DNA of 64,000 nucleotides from assembly GCF_041435335.1 (NCBI RefSeq), contig NZ_CP108430.1, positions 6,609,001 through 6,673,000 on the forward strand, written 5' to 3'. Made by a program: the position numbers and the translations under genes. The stretch's first letter is position 1. The number at the start of each line of letters is the position of its first letter. The stretch is from Streptomyces sp. NBC_01283 (GTDB lineage Bacteria > Actinomycetota > Actinomycetes > Streptomycetales > Streptomycetaceae). Shown in pieces: positions 17,734 to 25,409 of this stretch. The notes beneath the pieces are model-generated. The model did no database searches. It worked only from the letters and a program-made list of their open reading frames with translations, and was not told the DNA's origin.

Positions 17734-18981
17734 ATGAGCCACTCACCGCGAATCCGCACGGTACTGAGCTGCACCTTGCTGGTGGCCGCCCTCGGGGTGG
17801 GAACCACGGCGTGCGGCAGCTCCGACGGCCATCCGCTCTCGGCGAAGCCGTACGACGCGGCGGGCCAGATCGCCTTCAACGGCCCTGTGGGCAGCCAGAA
17901 GGCGGATCCCGACAAGCCCCTTGAGGTCACCTCCCAGGGCGAGGACGGGCGCATCACCGATGTGACGGCCACCGACGCCCTCGGGCGGTACGTGAAGGGC
18001 GAACTCGCCGCCGACGGCGCCCGTTGGCACAGCACGGAGCCCCTGGCGGCGGGCACGCACTACACCGTGCGGGTGAGCACGGAGGACGAGGACGGCGCGC
18101 CGGGCCGCAAGGTCCTGGCGTTCGACACCGACGCGCCGGCCAAGAAGAAGCGCCTCGACGTCACCTTCGGTCCCGATTCGGGCAAGTACGGCGTGGGCCA
18201 GCCGATCACGGCCAAGCTCAGTGCCAAGGTGAAGGACAAGAAGGCCAGAGCCATCGTGGAGCGCTCGCTGAAGGTGGAGACGCAGCCCGCCACGGAAGGC
18301 GTGTGGCACTGGGTGGACAGCAAGACGCTGCACTACCGCCCCAAGGAGTACTGGCCCACGGGCGCGACCATCCACGTACGGAGCAACCTTGAGGGCATCA
18401 AGGTCCGCGACAAGCTCTGGGGCGGCGACGCGAAGCCGGTGAAGATCACCATCGGCGACCGCATCGAGGCCGTGACGGACGCCGGTTCGCACTACATGAC
18501 GGTCTACCGCAACGGCGAGGAGATCAACTCCATGCCGGTGACGACGGGCAAGCCCGGCTACTCCACCCGCAACGGCGTCAAGGTGGTGCTGGGCAAGGAG
18601 TACTCCGTACGCATGACCAGTGCCAGCATCGGCGCATCGGACTTCTACGACAAGATGGTCTACTACGCGACGAGGGTCACCGACTCCGGCGAGTACGTGC
18701 ACGCAGCTCCCTGGTCGGTCGGCTCGCAGGGGTACGCGAACACCAGCCATGGCTGCACGGGCATGAGCACCGGTGACGCCGCCTGGTTCTACGAGACCGT
18801 TCGGCAGGGCGACATCGTGAAGGTCGTCAACAGCTACGGCGCGGACATGGATCCGTTCGGCAACGGCTTCGGCGACTGGAACGTCGGCTGGAAGAGCTGG
18901 CGCAGCGGCAGCGCACTGCTGGACGGGGCCAAGGAAGGCCCCACGGCGGTCGACGCGGCCCGACTGCGTCCGCAGGTCTGA
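17734..18981 (+). CDS. L,D-transpeptidase (YkuD) lipoprotein with Ig-like domains
   Basis: A 415-residue exported L,D-transpeptidase, which makes 3-3 crosslinks in peptidoglycan. The N-terminal signal sequence (TVLSCTLLVAALGVGTTAC) ends in a Cys that may be lipidated. Residues ~55-260 form two Ig-like domains (KKRLDVTFGPDSGKYGVGQP marks the second). The YkuD catalytic domain follows, with the signature YANTSHGCTGMSTGDAAWFY near residue 350, including the catalytic His-Gly-Cys. The C-terminal tail is typical of mycobacterial LdtMt2-like enzymes. The ATG at 17734 is chosen because the signal peptide follows it; the ribosome site is weak. It lies between the two halves of the respiratory cluster and has its own terminator. 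Confidence 0.9.
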   Translation: MSHSPRIRTVLSCTLLVAALGVGTTACGSSDGHPLSAKPYDAAGQIAFNGPVGSQKADPDKPLEVTSQGEDGRITDVTATDALGRYVKGELAADGARWHSTEPLAAGTHYTVRVSTEDEDGAPGRKVLAFDTDAPAKKKRLDVTFGPDSGKYGVGQPITAKLSAKVKDKKARAIVERSLKVETQPATEGVWHWVDSKTLHYRPKEYWPTGATIHVRSNLEGIKVRDKLWGGDAKPVKITIGDRIEAVTDAGSHYMTVYRNGEEINSMPVTTGKPGYSTRNGVKVVLGKEYSVRMTSASIGASDFYDKMVYYATRVTDSGEYVHAAPWSVGSQGYANTSHGCTGMSTGDAAWFYETVRQGDIVKVVNSYGADMDPFGNGFGDWNVGWKSWRSGSALLDGAKEGPTAVDAARLRPQV

Positions 18982-18999
18982 CAGGGCCGCAGAACAGCA

Positions 19000-19033
19000 C
19001 GGAAGGCCCCGCGCCGGAGCGCGGGGCCTTCCG
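19000..19033. terminator. Bidirectional terminator, L,D-transpeptidase / receiver protein
   Basis: CGGAAGGCCCCGCGC with its exact complement and a CGGA loop, a 15-bp stem between two converging stops. Confidence 0.85.
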
Positions 19034-19039
19034 CGCGCC

Positions 19040-19441
19040 TCAGGCCTGGACGGCCAGCCGCCGGCGCAGCAGGGAGGCCAGGGAGCCCGCGAACTCGACC
19101 GGGTCGACCGGAAGGGTCACTGCGGCCTCCGCACGGCTCCAGGTGGCCAGCCAGGCGTCCTGCGGGCGTCCCATGAGCAGGAGCACGGGCGGGCAGTTGA
19201 AGATCTCGTCCTTGAGCTGACGGCAGACCCCCATGCCGCCGATGGGCGTGGCCTCGCCGTCCAGGACGCAGACGTCGATGCCGCCCCGGTCGAGTTCCTT
19301 CAGCACGGCGGGCAGCGTCGCGCACTCGATGAACTCGACCGCGGGAACGTCCGCCGCCGGCCTGCGTCCGGTGGCCAACCGGACCTGCTCGCGGGTGCTC
19401 GCGTTGTCGCTGTAGACCAGCACCGTGGCGGTCGGCTGCAT
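19040..19441 (-). CDS. Degenerate receiver-domain protein
   Basis: A 133-residue protein with the size and strand order of a lone CheY-like receiver and no output domain. It starts MQPTATVLVYSDNASTREQV. The putative acceptor Asp is kept in VCVLDGEATPIGGMGVCRQL, but the N-terminal acidic pair is reduced to YSDN, the Thr/Ser site reads LLLMGRPQ and the conserved Lys is missing in VTLPVDPVEFAGSL. It is thus unlikely to be phosphorylated in the usual way and may act as a constitutive protein-binding module. GGAGG lies 7 bases before the ATG. It is divergent from ctaE, across a 178-bp gap. Confidence 0.8.
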   Translation of the reverse strand: MQPTATVLVYSDNASTREQVRLATGRRPAADVPAVEFIECATLPAVLKELDRGGIDVCVLDGEATPIGGMGVCRQLKDEIFNCPPVLLLMGRPQDAWLATWSRAEAAVTLPVDPVEFAGSLASLLRRRLAVQA

Positions 19442-19608
19442 TGTTCCTCCGCTTCGTTGAGGGCATTCGGCCGGGGACCGATGCGCGGATGCTACTCCTC
19501 CGGACACCCCGTCAACAGCGGTTCGGACAGCCCTTCGATGGGCCATACGGGCAGGACACACCCCACAGACACTCCGAACGGCACCCCCCGGGGTGAGGGC
19601 GGGATAAG

Positions 19609-19629
19609 CGACCGACATAATGTCGGTCG
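19609..19629. promoter_or_regulatory. Perfect inverted repeat and -10-like box at the ctaE start
   Basis: GACCGACAT-A-ATGTCGGTC is a perfect 9-bp inverted repeat, 10 bp with the flanking C-G pair, lying across the ATG at 19620. Inside it TAATGT (19618-19623) resembles a -10 box, with an in-frame GTG (19629) 6 bases later. This suggests either leaderless transcription from the GTG or operator control over the start. Confidence 0.45.
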
Positions 19630-20240
19630 TGGCGACAGCAACGACAGTAGATACCGGGCACGCGCACCCGCCGGTCAATCGACCGAACCTCACCAGCGTC
19701 GGAACCATCATTTGGCTGAGTTCCGAGCTGATGTTCTTCGCGGCCCTCTTCGCGATGTACTTCACCCTGCGATCGGTGACAGGACCTGAGCACTGGAAGG
19801 AAATGGCGTCCGCGCTGAACTTCCCGTTCTCGGCGACGAACACCACGATCCTGGTGCTCTCCTCTCTCACGTGTCAGCTAGGCGTGTTCGCCGCTGAGCG
19901 TGGTGACGTGAAGAAGCTCCGGATGTGGTTCATCGTCACCTTCATCATGGGTGCGGTCTTTATCGGCGGTCAGGTGTACGAGTACACCGAGCTGGTCAAG
20001 CACGAGGGCCTCTCGCTCTCGTCCGACCCGTACGGCTCGGTCTTCTACCTGACCACTGGCTTCCATGGCATGCACGTGACAGGCGGCCTCATCGCCTTCC
20101 TGCTGGTCCTCGGCAGGACGTACGCGGCCAAGAGGTTCACCCATGAGCAGGCGACCGCAGCCATCGTCGTGTCCTACTACTGGCACTTCGTCGATGTTGT
20201 CTGGATCGGTCTCTTTGCCACGATCTACATGATCAAGTAA
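19620..20240 (+). CDS. ctaE: Cytochrome c oxidase subunit III
   Basis: A 206-residue subunit III of the aa3 oxidase with five transmembrane helices. Signatures are [21 protein letters not shown] near residue 30, the long amphipathic loop, [20 protein letters not shown] with the conserved His-Gly-His, and the C-terminal [15 protein letters not shown]. Family length is normal. The start could be ATG 19620 or GTG 19629 (three residues shorter): a -10-like TAATGT sits exactly where a leaderless message would start at the GTG. It begins the second half of the supercomplex operon, 82 bp before qcrC. Confidence 0.95.
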   Translation: MSVVATATTVDTGHAHPPVNRPNLTSVGTIIWLSSELMFFAALFAMYFTLRSVTGPEHWKEMASALNFPFSATNTTILVLSSLTCQLGVFAAERGDVKKLRMWFIVTFIMGAVFIGGQVYEYTELVKHEGLSLSSDPYGSVFYLTTGFHGMHVTGGLIAFLLVLGRTYAAKRFTHEQATAAIVVSYYWHFVDVVWIGLFATIYMIK

Positions 20241-20322
20241 ACGGGGCCGGGCCCAGCCGGGCCCGACGTTCCGACTCATTCCAGAAGCATCGACGCAGAA
20301 GATCCTGACACCGGGGTAATCC

Positions 20323-21132
20323 GTGAAAAAGCTCTCCGCACGACGACGCCACCCGCTGGCGGCGGTCGTCGTCCTACTCCTCGCGCTGGCGGCCACCGGG
20401 GGGCTGTACGCCGCGTTCGCACCCGCGGACAAGGCGCAGGCCGACGACACCGCCCAGTCCCTCGCCATCGACGAGGGCAAGAAGTTGTACTCCGTGGGCT
20501 GCTCCAGCTGCCACGGAACCGGCGGTCAGGGGTCCTCCGACGGTCCTAGCCTGGTGGGCGTCGGCGCAGCCGCCGTCGACTTCCAGGTCAGCACCGGCCG
20601 CATGCCGCTCCAGCAGCCGGGCGCCCAGGCGCCGAAGAAGAAGGCCATCTACAACCAGGCCCAGATCGACCAGCTCGCGGCGTACATCGCCTCGCTGGGC
20701 GCGGGCCCGACCATCCCCACCGAGAAGCAGTACAGCCCGGAGGGGGCGGACATCGCCAAGGGTGGCGAGCTGTTCCGCACCAACTGCGCGCAGTGCCACA
20801 ACTTCACCGGTGAGGGCGGCGCGTTGACGAAGGGCAAGTTCGCTCCTTCGTTGGAGGATGTCTCCCCGAAGCACATCTACGAGGCCATGCAGACCGGCCC
20901 GCAGAACATGCCGTCCTTCCCCGACACGACGATGCCGGAGAAGAACAAGAAGGACATCATCGCGTACCTCGACGCGGTCAACGGCGAACAGACCGAGAGC
21001 CCTGGCGGTCTCAAGCTGGGTGGTCTGGGTCCGGTCAGTGAAGGCCTGTTCGGCTGGATCTTCGGTCTCGGCTCGCTGATCGCGGTCGCCGTGTGGGTCG
21101 CCGCTCGGACCGCAAAGGCCAAGAAGTCATGA
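20323..21132 (+). CDS. qcrC: Diheme cytochrome c subunit of the bc1 complex
   Basis: A 269-residue actinobacterial diheme cytochrome cc, which replaces soluble cytochrome c in the bc1-aa3 supercomplex. An N-terminal signal anchor (HPLAAVVVLLLALAATGGLY) is followed by two heme c domains with CSSCH (about residue 60) and CAQCH (about residue 165) motifs and their distal Met regions (GRMPLQQPG and NMPSFPD). A C-terminal transmembrane helix (LFGWIFGLGSLIAVAVWVAA) anchors the protein. The GTG is at 20323. The stop overlaps the qcrA ATG by 4 bases. Confidence 0.96.
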   Translation: MKKLSARRRHPLAAVVVLLLALAATGGLYAAFAPADKAQADDTAQSLAIDEGKKLYSVGCSSCHGTGGQGSSDGPSLVGVGAAAVDFQVSTGRMPLQQPGAQAPKKKAIYNQAQIDQLAAYIASLGAGPTIPTEKQYSPEGADIAKGGELFRTNCAQCHNFTGEGGALTKGKFAPSLEDVSPKHIYEAMQTGPQNMPSFPDTTMPEKNKKDIIAYLDAVNGEQTESPGGLKLGGLGPVSEGLFGWIFGLGSLIAVAVWVAARTAKAKKS

Positions 21133-22184
21133 GTAGCCAAGAGAAATCAGAAGAGAACCTGCCCAGCGTGCAGGAGACCGAGCACGGCTCGGTAGCGGTG
21201 AAGGACGAGAACCCGTTCGCCGACCCGGGCCTTCCGCCCCATGAGCACCGTGTCCAGGACATCGACGAGCGGGCCGCCAAGCGGTCCGAGCGTGCGGTCG
21301 CCTTCCTGTTCACACTGTCGATGCTGGCCACGATCGGCTTCATCGCCTCGTACGTGGCGTTCCCGGTCGACAAGCGCATCTACATCTTCCCGATCGGCCA
21401 CATCAGTGCGCTGAACTTCTCCCTGGGCATGACCCTGGGCGTGGCGCTCTTCTGCATCGGCGCGGGCGCGGTCCACTGGGCCCGCACTCTGATGTCCGAC
21501 GTGGAGGTCGCCGACGAGCGGCACCCCATCGAGGCCGAGCCCGAGGTCAAGGCCAAGGTCATGGCCGACTTCAAGGCCGGTGCCGCGGAGTCGCAGTTCG
21601 GCCGGCGCAAGCTGATCCGGAACACGATGTTCGGTGCGCTGGCCATGGTGCCGCTCTCCGGTGTCGTCCTGCTGCGCGACCTCGGTCCGCTGCCCGAGGA
21701 CAAGCTGCGGCACACGCTGTGGTCCAAGGGCAAGCTGCTCGTGAACATGAACACGAACGAGCCGCTGCGCCCGTCGGACGTCCAGGTCGGCTCGCTGACC
21801 TTCGCCAAGCCCGAGGGCCTGGAAGAGGACGCCCACGACTTCCAGAAGGAGATCGCCAAGGCGGCCCTGATGATCGTCCGCATCCAGCCGGACAACATCA
21901 AGGACAAGCAGGAGCTCGAGTGGTCGCACGACGGTGTCGTCGCGTACTCCAAGATCTGCACCCACGTCGGCTGCCCGATCTCCCTGTACGAGCAGCAGAC
22001 GCACCACGTCCTCTGCCCGTGCCACCAGTCCACCTTCGACCTCTCCGACGGTGCCCGAGTGATCTTCGGCCCGGCCGGTCACGCGCTGCCGCAGCTGCGC
22101 ATCGGCGTGAACGAAGAGGGCTATCTCGAGGCGCTCGGCGACTTCGCTGAGCCCGTCGGTCCTGCTTTCTGGGAGCGCGGATGA
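21129..22184 (+). CDS. qcrA: Rieske iron-sulfur subunit of the bc1 complex
   Basis: A 351-residue actinobacterial Rieske protein, longer than proteobacterial homologues because it has three N-terminal transmembrane helices (about residues 55-75, 92-112 and 165-185). The C-terminal [2Fe-2S] domain has both ligand boxes: CTHVGCPI near residue 282 and CPCHQSTF near residue 299, each giving one Cys and one His with the extra disulfide Cys. The ATG at 21129 overlaps the qcrC stop, and the stop overlaps qcrB. It oxidises menaquinol and passes electrons to QcrC. A longer upstream frame lies inside qcrC. Confidence 0.96.
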   Translation: MSSQEKSEENLPSVQETEHGSVAVKDENPFADPGLPPHEHRVQDIDERAAKRSERAVAFLFTLSMLATIGFIASYVAFPVDKRIYIFPIGHISALNFSLGMTLGVALFCIGAGAVHWARTLMSDVEVADERHPIEAEPEVKAKVMADFKAGAAESQFGRRKLIRNTMFGALAMVPLSGVVLLRDLGPLPEDKLRHTLWSKGKLLVNMNTNEPLRPSDVQVGSLTFAKPEGLEEDAHDFQKEIAKAALMIVRIQPDNIKDKQELEWSHDGVVAYSKICTHVGCPISLYEQQTHHVLCPCHQSTFDLSDGARVIFGPAGHALPQLRIGVNEEGYLEALGDFAEPVGPAFWERG

Positions 22185-23812
22185 GCACTACGACGACTGA
22201 TACGCGTAAGAAGGAGGCGCCCGCAGGTGAGCGGGTCGCCGACTGGGCCGACGGACGTCTGGGGATCTACTCCCTGGCCAAGGCCAACATGCGCAAGATC
22301 TTCCCGGACCACTGGTCCTTCATGCTCGGTGAGATCTGCCTCTACAGCTTCATCATCATCATCCTCACGGGTGTGTACCTGACCCTGTTCTTCCACCCCT
22401 CGATGAACGAGGTGGAGTACCACGGCAGCTACATCCCGCTGCAGGGCCAGCTGATGTCCGAGGCGTTCAACTCGACCATGCACATCAGCTTCGATGTGCG
22501 CGGTGGTCTGCTGATCCGGCAGATCCACCACTGGGCGGCGCTGATCTTCCTCGCGGCGATGTTCGTGCACATGATGCGCGTCTTCTTCACGGGTGCGTTC
22601 CGCAAGCCCCGTGAGGTCAACTGGGTCTTCGGGTTCCTGCTGTTCGTCCTGGGCATGTTCACCGGCTTCACCGGTTACTCGCTCCCGGACGACCTGCTCT
22701 CCGGTACCGGTGTGCGCTTCATGCAGGGCGCCGTCCTGTCCGTGCCGATCGTGGGCACGTACCTGGCGATGTTCCTGTTCGGCGGGGAGTTCCCCGGCGG
22801 CGACTTCGTGGCCCGGTTCTACTCGGTGCACATCCTGCTGCTGCCGGGCATCATGCTCGGGCTCGTGGTGGCGCACCTGATCCTGGTCTTCTACCACAAG
22901 CACACCCAGTTCGCGGGCCCCGGCAAGACGAACAAGAACGTCGTCGGCATGCCGCTGCTGCCCGTCTACATGGCGAAGGCCGGAGGCTTCTTCTTCCTGG
23001 TCTTCGGTGTGATCGCGGCCATCTCGGCGATCGCCACGATCAACCCGATCTGGGCGCTCGGTCCCTACCGTCCGGACCAGGTGTCCACCGGAGCGCAGCC
23101 CGACTGGTACATGGGCTTCTCCGAGGGCCTGATCCGTGTCATGCCGGGCTGGGAGATCAACGCCTGGGGTCACACGCTCGTCCTGGGCGTGTTCATCCCG
23201 CTGGTCATCTTCCCGCTGGTCCTGGTCGCGATCGCGGTCTACCCGTTCATCGAGTCCTGGGTCACCGGGGACAAGCGCGAGCACCACATCCTGGACCGCC
23301 CGCGCAACGTCCCGACCCGTACGGGCTTCGGCGTCGCGTGGATCACCTGGTACATGGTGCTGCTGATCGGTGGTGGAAACGACCTCTGGGCCACGCACTT
23401 CCACCTGTCGATCAACTCGATCACCTGGTTCGTGCGCATCGCGTTCTTCGTGGCGCCGGTCCTCGCCTTCATCATCACCAAGCGGATCTGCCTGGGTCTG
23501 CAGCGGCGCGACAAGGACAAGGTGCTGCACGGTCGCGAGTCCGGCATCATCAAGCGCCTGCCGCACGGTGAGTTCATCGAGGTCCACGAGCCGCTCAACC
23601 AGGAGCAGCTGCACACGCTCACCGCGCACGAGCAGTACGCGCCGCTCGAGATCGGCCCCTCGGTCGACGAGAACGGCGTCGAGCGCAAGGTGTCCGGTTC
23701 GCAGAAGCTCCGGGCCAAGCTCAGCAAGGGCTACTACGGGGAGGACAACCAGATCCCCAAGCCCACCACCGAGGAGTACAAGGAGATCACCAGCGGCCAC
23801 GGCCACCACTGA
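22181..23812 (+). CDS. qcrB: Cytochrome b subunit of the bc1 complex
   Basis: A 543-residue cytochrome b with the actinobacterial C-terminal extension. The b-heme His pairs lie in LLIRQIHHWAALIFLAAMFV and FYSVHILLLPGIMLGLVVAH. The Qo-site motif is the PDWY box in GAQPDWYMGFSEGLIRVMPG, and TGFTGYSLPDDLLSGTG is the first Qo loop. About eight transmembrane helices lie within residues 45-430; the last ~120 residues are soluble and charged, ending TSGHGHH. The ATG overlaps the qcrA stop by 4 bases. It closes the ctaE-qcrCAB operon, with a terminator 57 bp after the stop. Confidence 0.97.
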   Translation: MSTTTTDTRKKEAPAGERVADWADGRLGIYSLAKANMRKIFPDHWSFMLGEICLYSFIIIILTGVYLTLFFHPSMNEVEYHGSYIPLQGQLMSEAFNSTMHISFDVRGGLLIRQIHHWAALIFLAAMFVHMMRVFFTGAFRKPREVNWVFGFLLFVLGMFTGFTGYSLPDDLLSGTGVRFMQGAVLSVPIVGTYLAMFLFGGEFPGGDFVARFYSVHILLLPGIMLGLVVAHLILVFYHKHTQFAGPGKTNKNVVGMPLLPVYMAKAGGFFFLVFGVIAAISAIATINPIWALGPYRPDQVSTGAQPDWYMGFSEGLIRVMPGWEINAWGHTLVLGVFIPLVIFPLVLVAIAVYPFIESWVTGDKREHHILDRPRNVPTRTGFGVAWITWYMVLLIGGGNDLWATHFHLSINSITWFVRIAFFVAPVLAFIITKRICLGLQRRDKDKVLHGRESGIIKRLPHGEFIEVHEPLNQEQLHTLTAHEQYAPLEIGPSVDENGVERKVSGSQKLRAKLSKGYYGEDNQIPKPTTEEYKEITSGHGHH

Positions 23813-23869
23813 TCCCTTGAACGCTCCGACGTTCTGACCGCAAGGTCTGACCACCAGGTCGCCACGGCG

Positions 23870-23911
23870 AGAGCCCCGTCCCTGCATCCAGTGCATGGAC
23901 GGGGCTCTTTG
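23870..23911 (+). terminator. Terminator of the ctaE-qcrCAB operon
   Basis: AGAGCCCCGTCC and its complement form a 12-bp stem, with an inner TGCA/TGCA pair, followed by TTTG. Confidence 0.85.
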
Positions 23912-23972
23912 CCGTCCCCCGGGCTGGATAAGGTGTTCCTGACCCTTGCCTAGACGAACCCAGGAGCGGCAG

Positions 23973-25037
23973 ATGAGCGCTGTGACCCCCGCAGGAGGCA
24001 ACACCGCGGCGGCCCGTTCCTGGCCCGGTGTGCTGAACGGGCTGCTGGAAGGGCGCGACCAGAGCGCCGAGGACGCCGCGTGGGCGATGGACCGCATCAT
24101 GCGCGGCGAGGCGACCGACGCGCAGATCGCCGGCTTCGTGGTCGCGCTGCGGGCCAAGGGCGAGACCGTGGAGGAGATCTCCGGCCTCGTCCGCACGATG
24201 TACGAGCACGCCAACGTGATCGAGGTGCCGGGGCAGACCGTCGACATCGTCGGCACCGGCGGCGACGGCGCGAAGACCGTCAACATCTCCACGATGTCCG
24301 CGATCGTGGCCGCGGGCGCCGGCGCGAAGGTCGTCAAGCACGGCAACCGCGCCGCCTCCAGCGCCTCGGGGGCCTCCGACGTCCTGGAGAAGCTCGGGGT
24401 CAACCTGGAGCTGCCGCTGAACCGGGTCGTCGAGGTGGCCGAGGAGGCCGGGATCACCTTCTGCTTCGCCGTGAAGTTCCACCCGGCGCTGCGGCACGCC
24501 GGCGGGGCCCGCAGCCAGCTGGGCATCAGGACCGTCTTCAACGCCCTCGGCCCGCTCACCAACCCGGCCAAGGTGCGCGCCCAGGCGGTCGGGGTCGCCG
24601 ACCCGCGGATGGCGCCGATCGTGGCCGGGGTCTTCGCCGAGCGCGGGAACTCCTCCCTCGTCTTCCGCGGCGACGACGGGCTCGACGAGCTGACGACCAC
24701 GGCCACATCCCGGGTCTGGGTCGTACGGGACGGAGCCGTGCGCGAGGAGGCCTTCGACCCGCGCGACGTCGGCATCGACCTTGTCCCCGTGGAGGCACTG
24801 CGGGGCGCTGACGCCTCGTACAACGCCGAGGTGGCGCTGCGTCTCCTGGACGGAGAGAAGGGCCCTGTGCGGGACGCCGTGCTGCTCAACACGGCGGCGG
24901 CCCTGGTGGCCCTCTCGCCGGGCGAGGGGACCCTCGTGGAGCAGATCGGCGCCGGGATCGCGAAGGCGGCCCAGGCCATCGACTCCGGTTCCGCGAAGAA
25001 GGCCCTGGAGCGGTGGGTGGCGGCCAGCAACAGGTGA
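23973..25037 (+). CDS. trpD: Anthranilate phosphoribosyltransferase
   Basis: A 354-residue TrpD, which joins phosphoribosyl pyrophosphate to anthranilate in tryptophan synthesis. The PRPP and Mg sites are clear: [20 protein letters not shown] near residue 92, [20 protein letters not shown] near residue 123, and the acidic pair in [13 protein letters not shown] near residue 232. The ATG at 23973 has AGGAG in front. It stands alone after the qcr operon, away from other trp genes; the M. tuberculosis order (trpD next to qcrB, from memory) is the same. A perfect hairpin follows directly. Confidence 0.95.
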   Translation: MSAVTPAGGNTAAARSWPGVLNGLLEGRDQSAEDAAWAMDRIMRGEATDAQIAGFVVALRAKGETVEEISGLVRTMYEHANVIEVPGQTVDIVGTGGDGAKTVNISTMSAIVAAGAGAKVVKHGNRAASSASGASDVLEKLGVNLELPLNRVVEVAEEAGITFCFAVKFHPALRHAGGARSQLGIRTVFNALGPLTNPAKVRAQAVGVADPRMAPIVAGVFAERGNSSLVFRGDDGLDELTTTATSRVWVVRDGAVREEAFDPRDVGIDLVPVEALRGADASYNAEVALRLLDGEKGPVRDAVLLNTAAALVALSPGEGTLVEQIGAGIAKAAQAIDSGSAKKALERWVAASNR

Positions 25038-25044
25038 GTGTGGC

Positions 25045-25079
25045 GCACACCGCAGTCCGGATGCCGGACTGCGGTGTGC
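25045..25079 (+). terminator. Terminator of trpD
   Basis: GCACACCGCAGTCCGG-ATG-CCGGACTGCGGTGTGC, a perfect 16-bp stem starting 7 bases after the trpD stop and isolating it from the riboswitch downstream. Confidence 0.85.
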
Positions 25080-25110
25080 ACCGGGAAGATCGTGTGGCAA
25101 GATGCTGCGC

Positions 25111-25226
25111 AGGTCATGAGTGACAGCGATTAGGCCCCGGCTCGCTGTCCGGCAACCCTCCGTCCGTGGCGGGGTGCCCCGGGTGAAGACCAGGCCGTAC
25201 GCAGCAAGGCGTATGGCAAGCGCGGA
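25111..25226 (+). promoter_or_regulatory. SAM-IV riboswitch
   Basis: The leader has the SAM-IV consensus found in actinomycetes: GGTCATGAGTG at 25112, a core of CCCCGGCTCGCTGTCCGGCA and ACCCTCC, GGGGTGCCCCGGGTGAAGACC closing P1 near 25192, then a second hairpin (GTACGCAGCAAGGCGTATGGC) with AAGCGCGG forming the pseudoknot side. It should bind S-adenosylmethionine and lower expression of the class-V aminotransferase gene downstream when SAM is high. The call is from recall of the family pattern, not a covariance search. Confidence 0.85.
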
Positions 25227-25286
25227 CCCCTGCGCACTCGATGAGTGTCGTACCCCTGGGGTCCTGGTCCTCAAGGGAGCAGTCTC

Positions 25287-25307
25287 GTGAGCAAGCGAAT
25301 GCGATAG
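25287..25307 (+). CDS. Six-codon upstream ORF after the SAM-IV riboswitch
   Basis: GTG AGC AAG CGA ATG CGA TAG encodes MSKRMR. AAGGGAGCAG lies 5-7 bases upstream, a stronger ribosome site than most genes here, so translation is likely. It ends about 100 bases before the aminotransferase start. It may be a leader peptide whose translation links the riboswitch to the next gene, or a chance frame. Confidence 0.45.
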   Translation: MSKRMR

Positions 25308-25409
25308 GGCTTCCCGGCCCCTTTTCCGCACCCCCTTTTCTCTTCATCACTGCAGCGCCGTATGTGCGCCCTCGCAGTGAACTCGCCTGCCTTCCCACGG
25401 GAGTTCGCC

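Noticed and set aside
22121..25117. Long antisense frame opposite qcrB and trpD
   Set aside because: It is a shadow frame: the composition is disordered and the well-conserved qcrB and trpD proteins are on the other strand.
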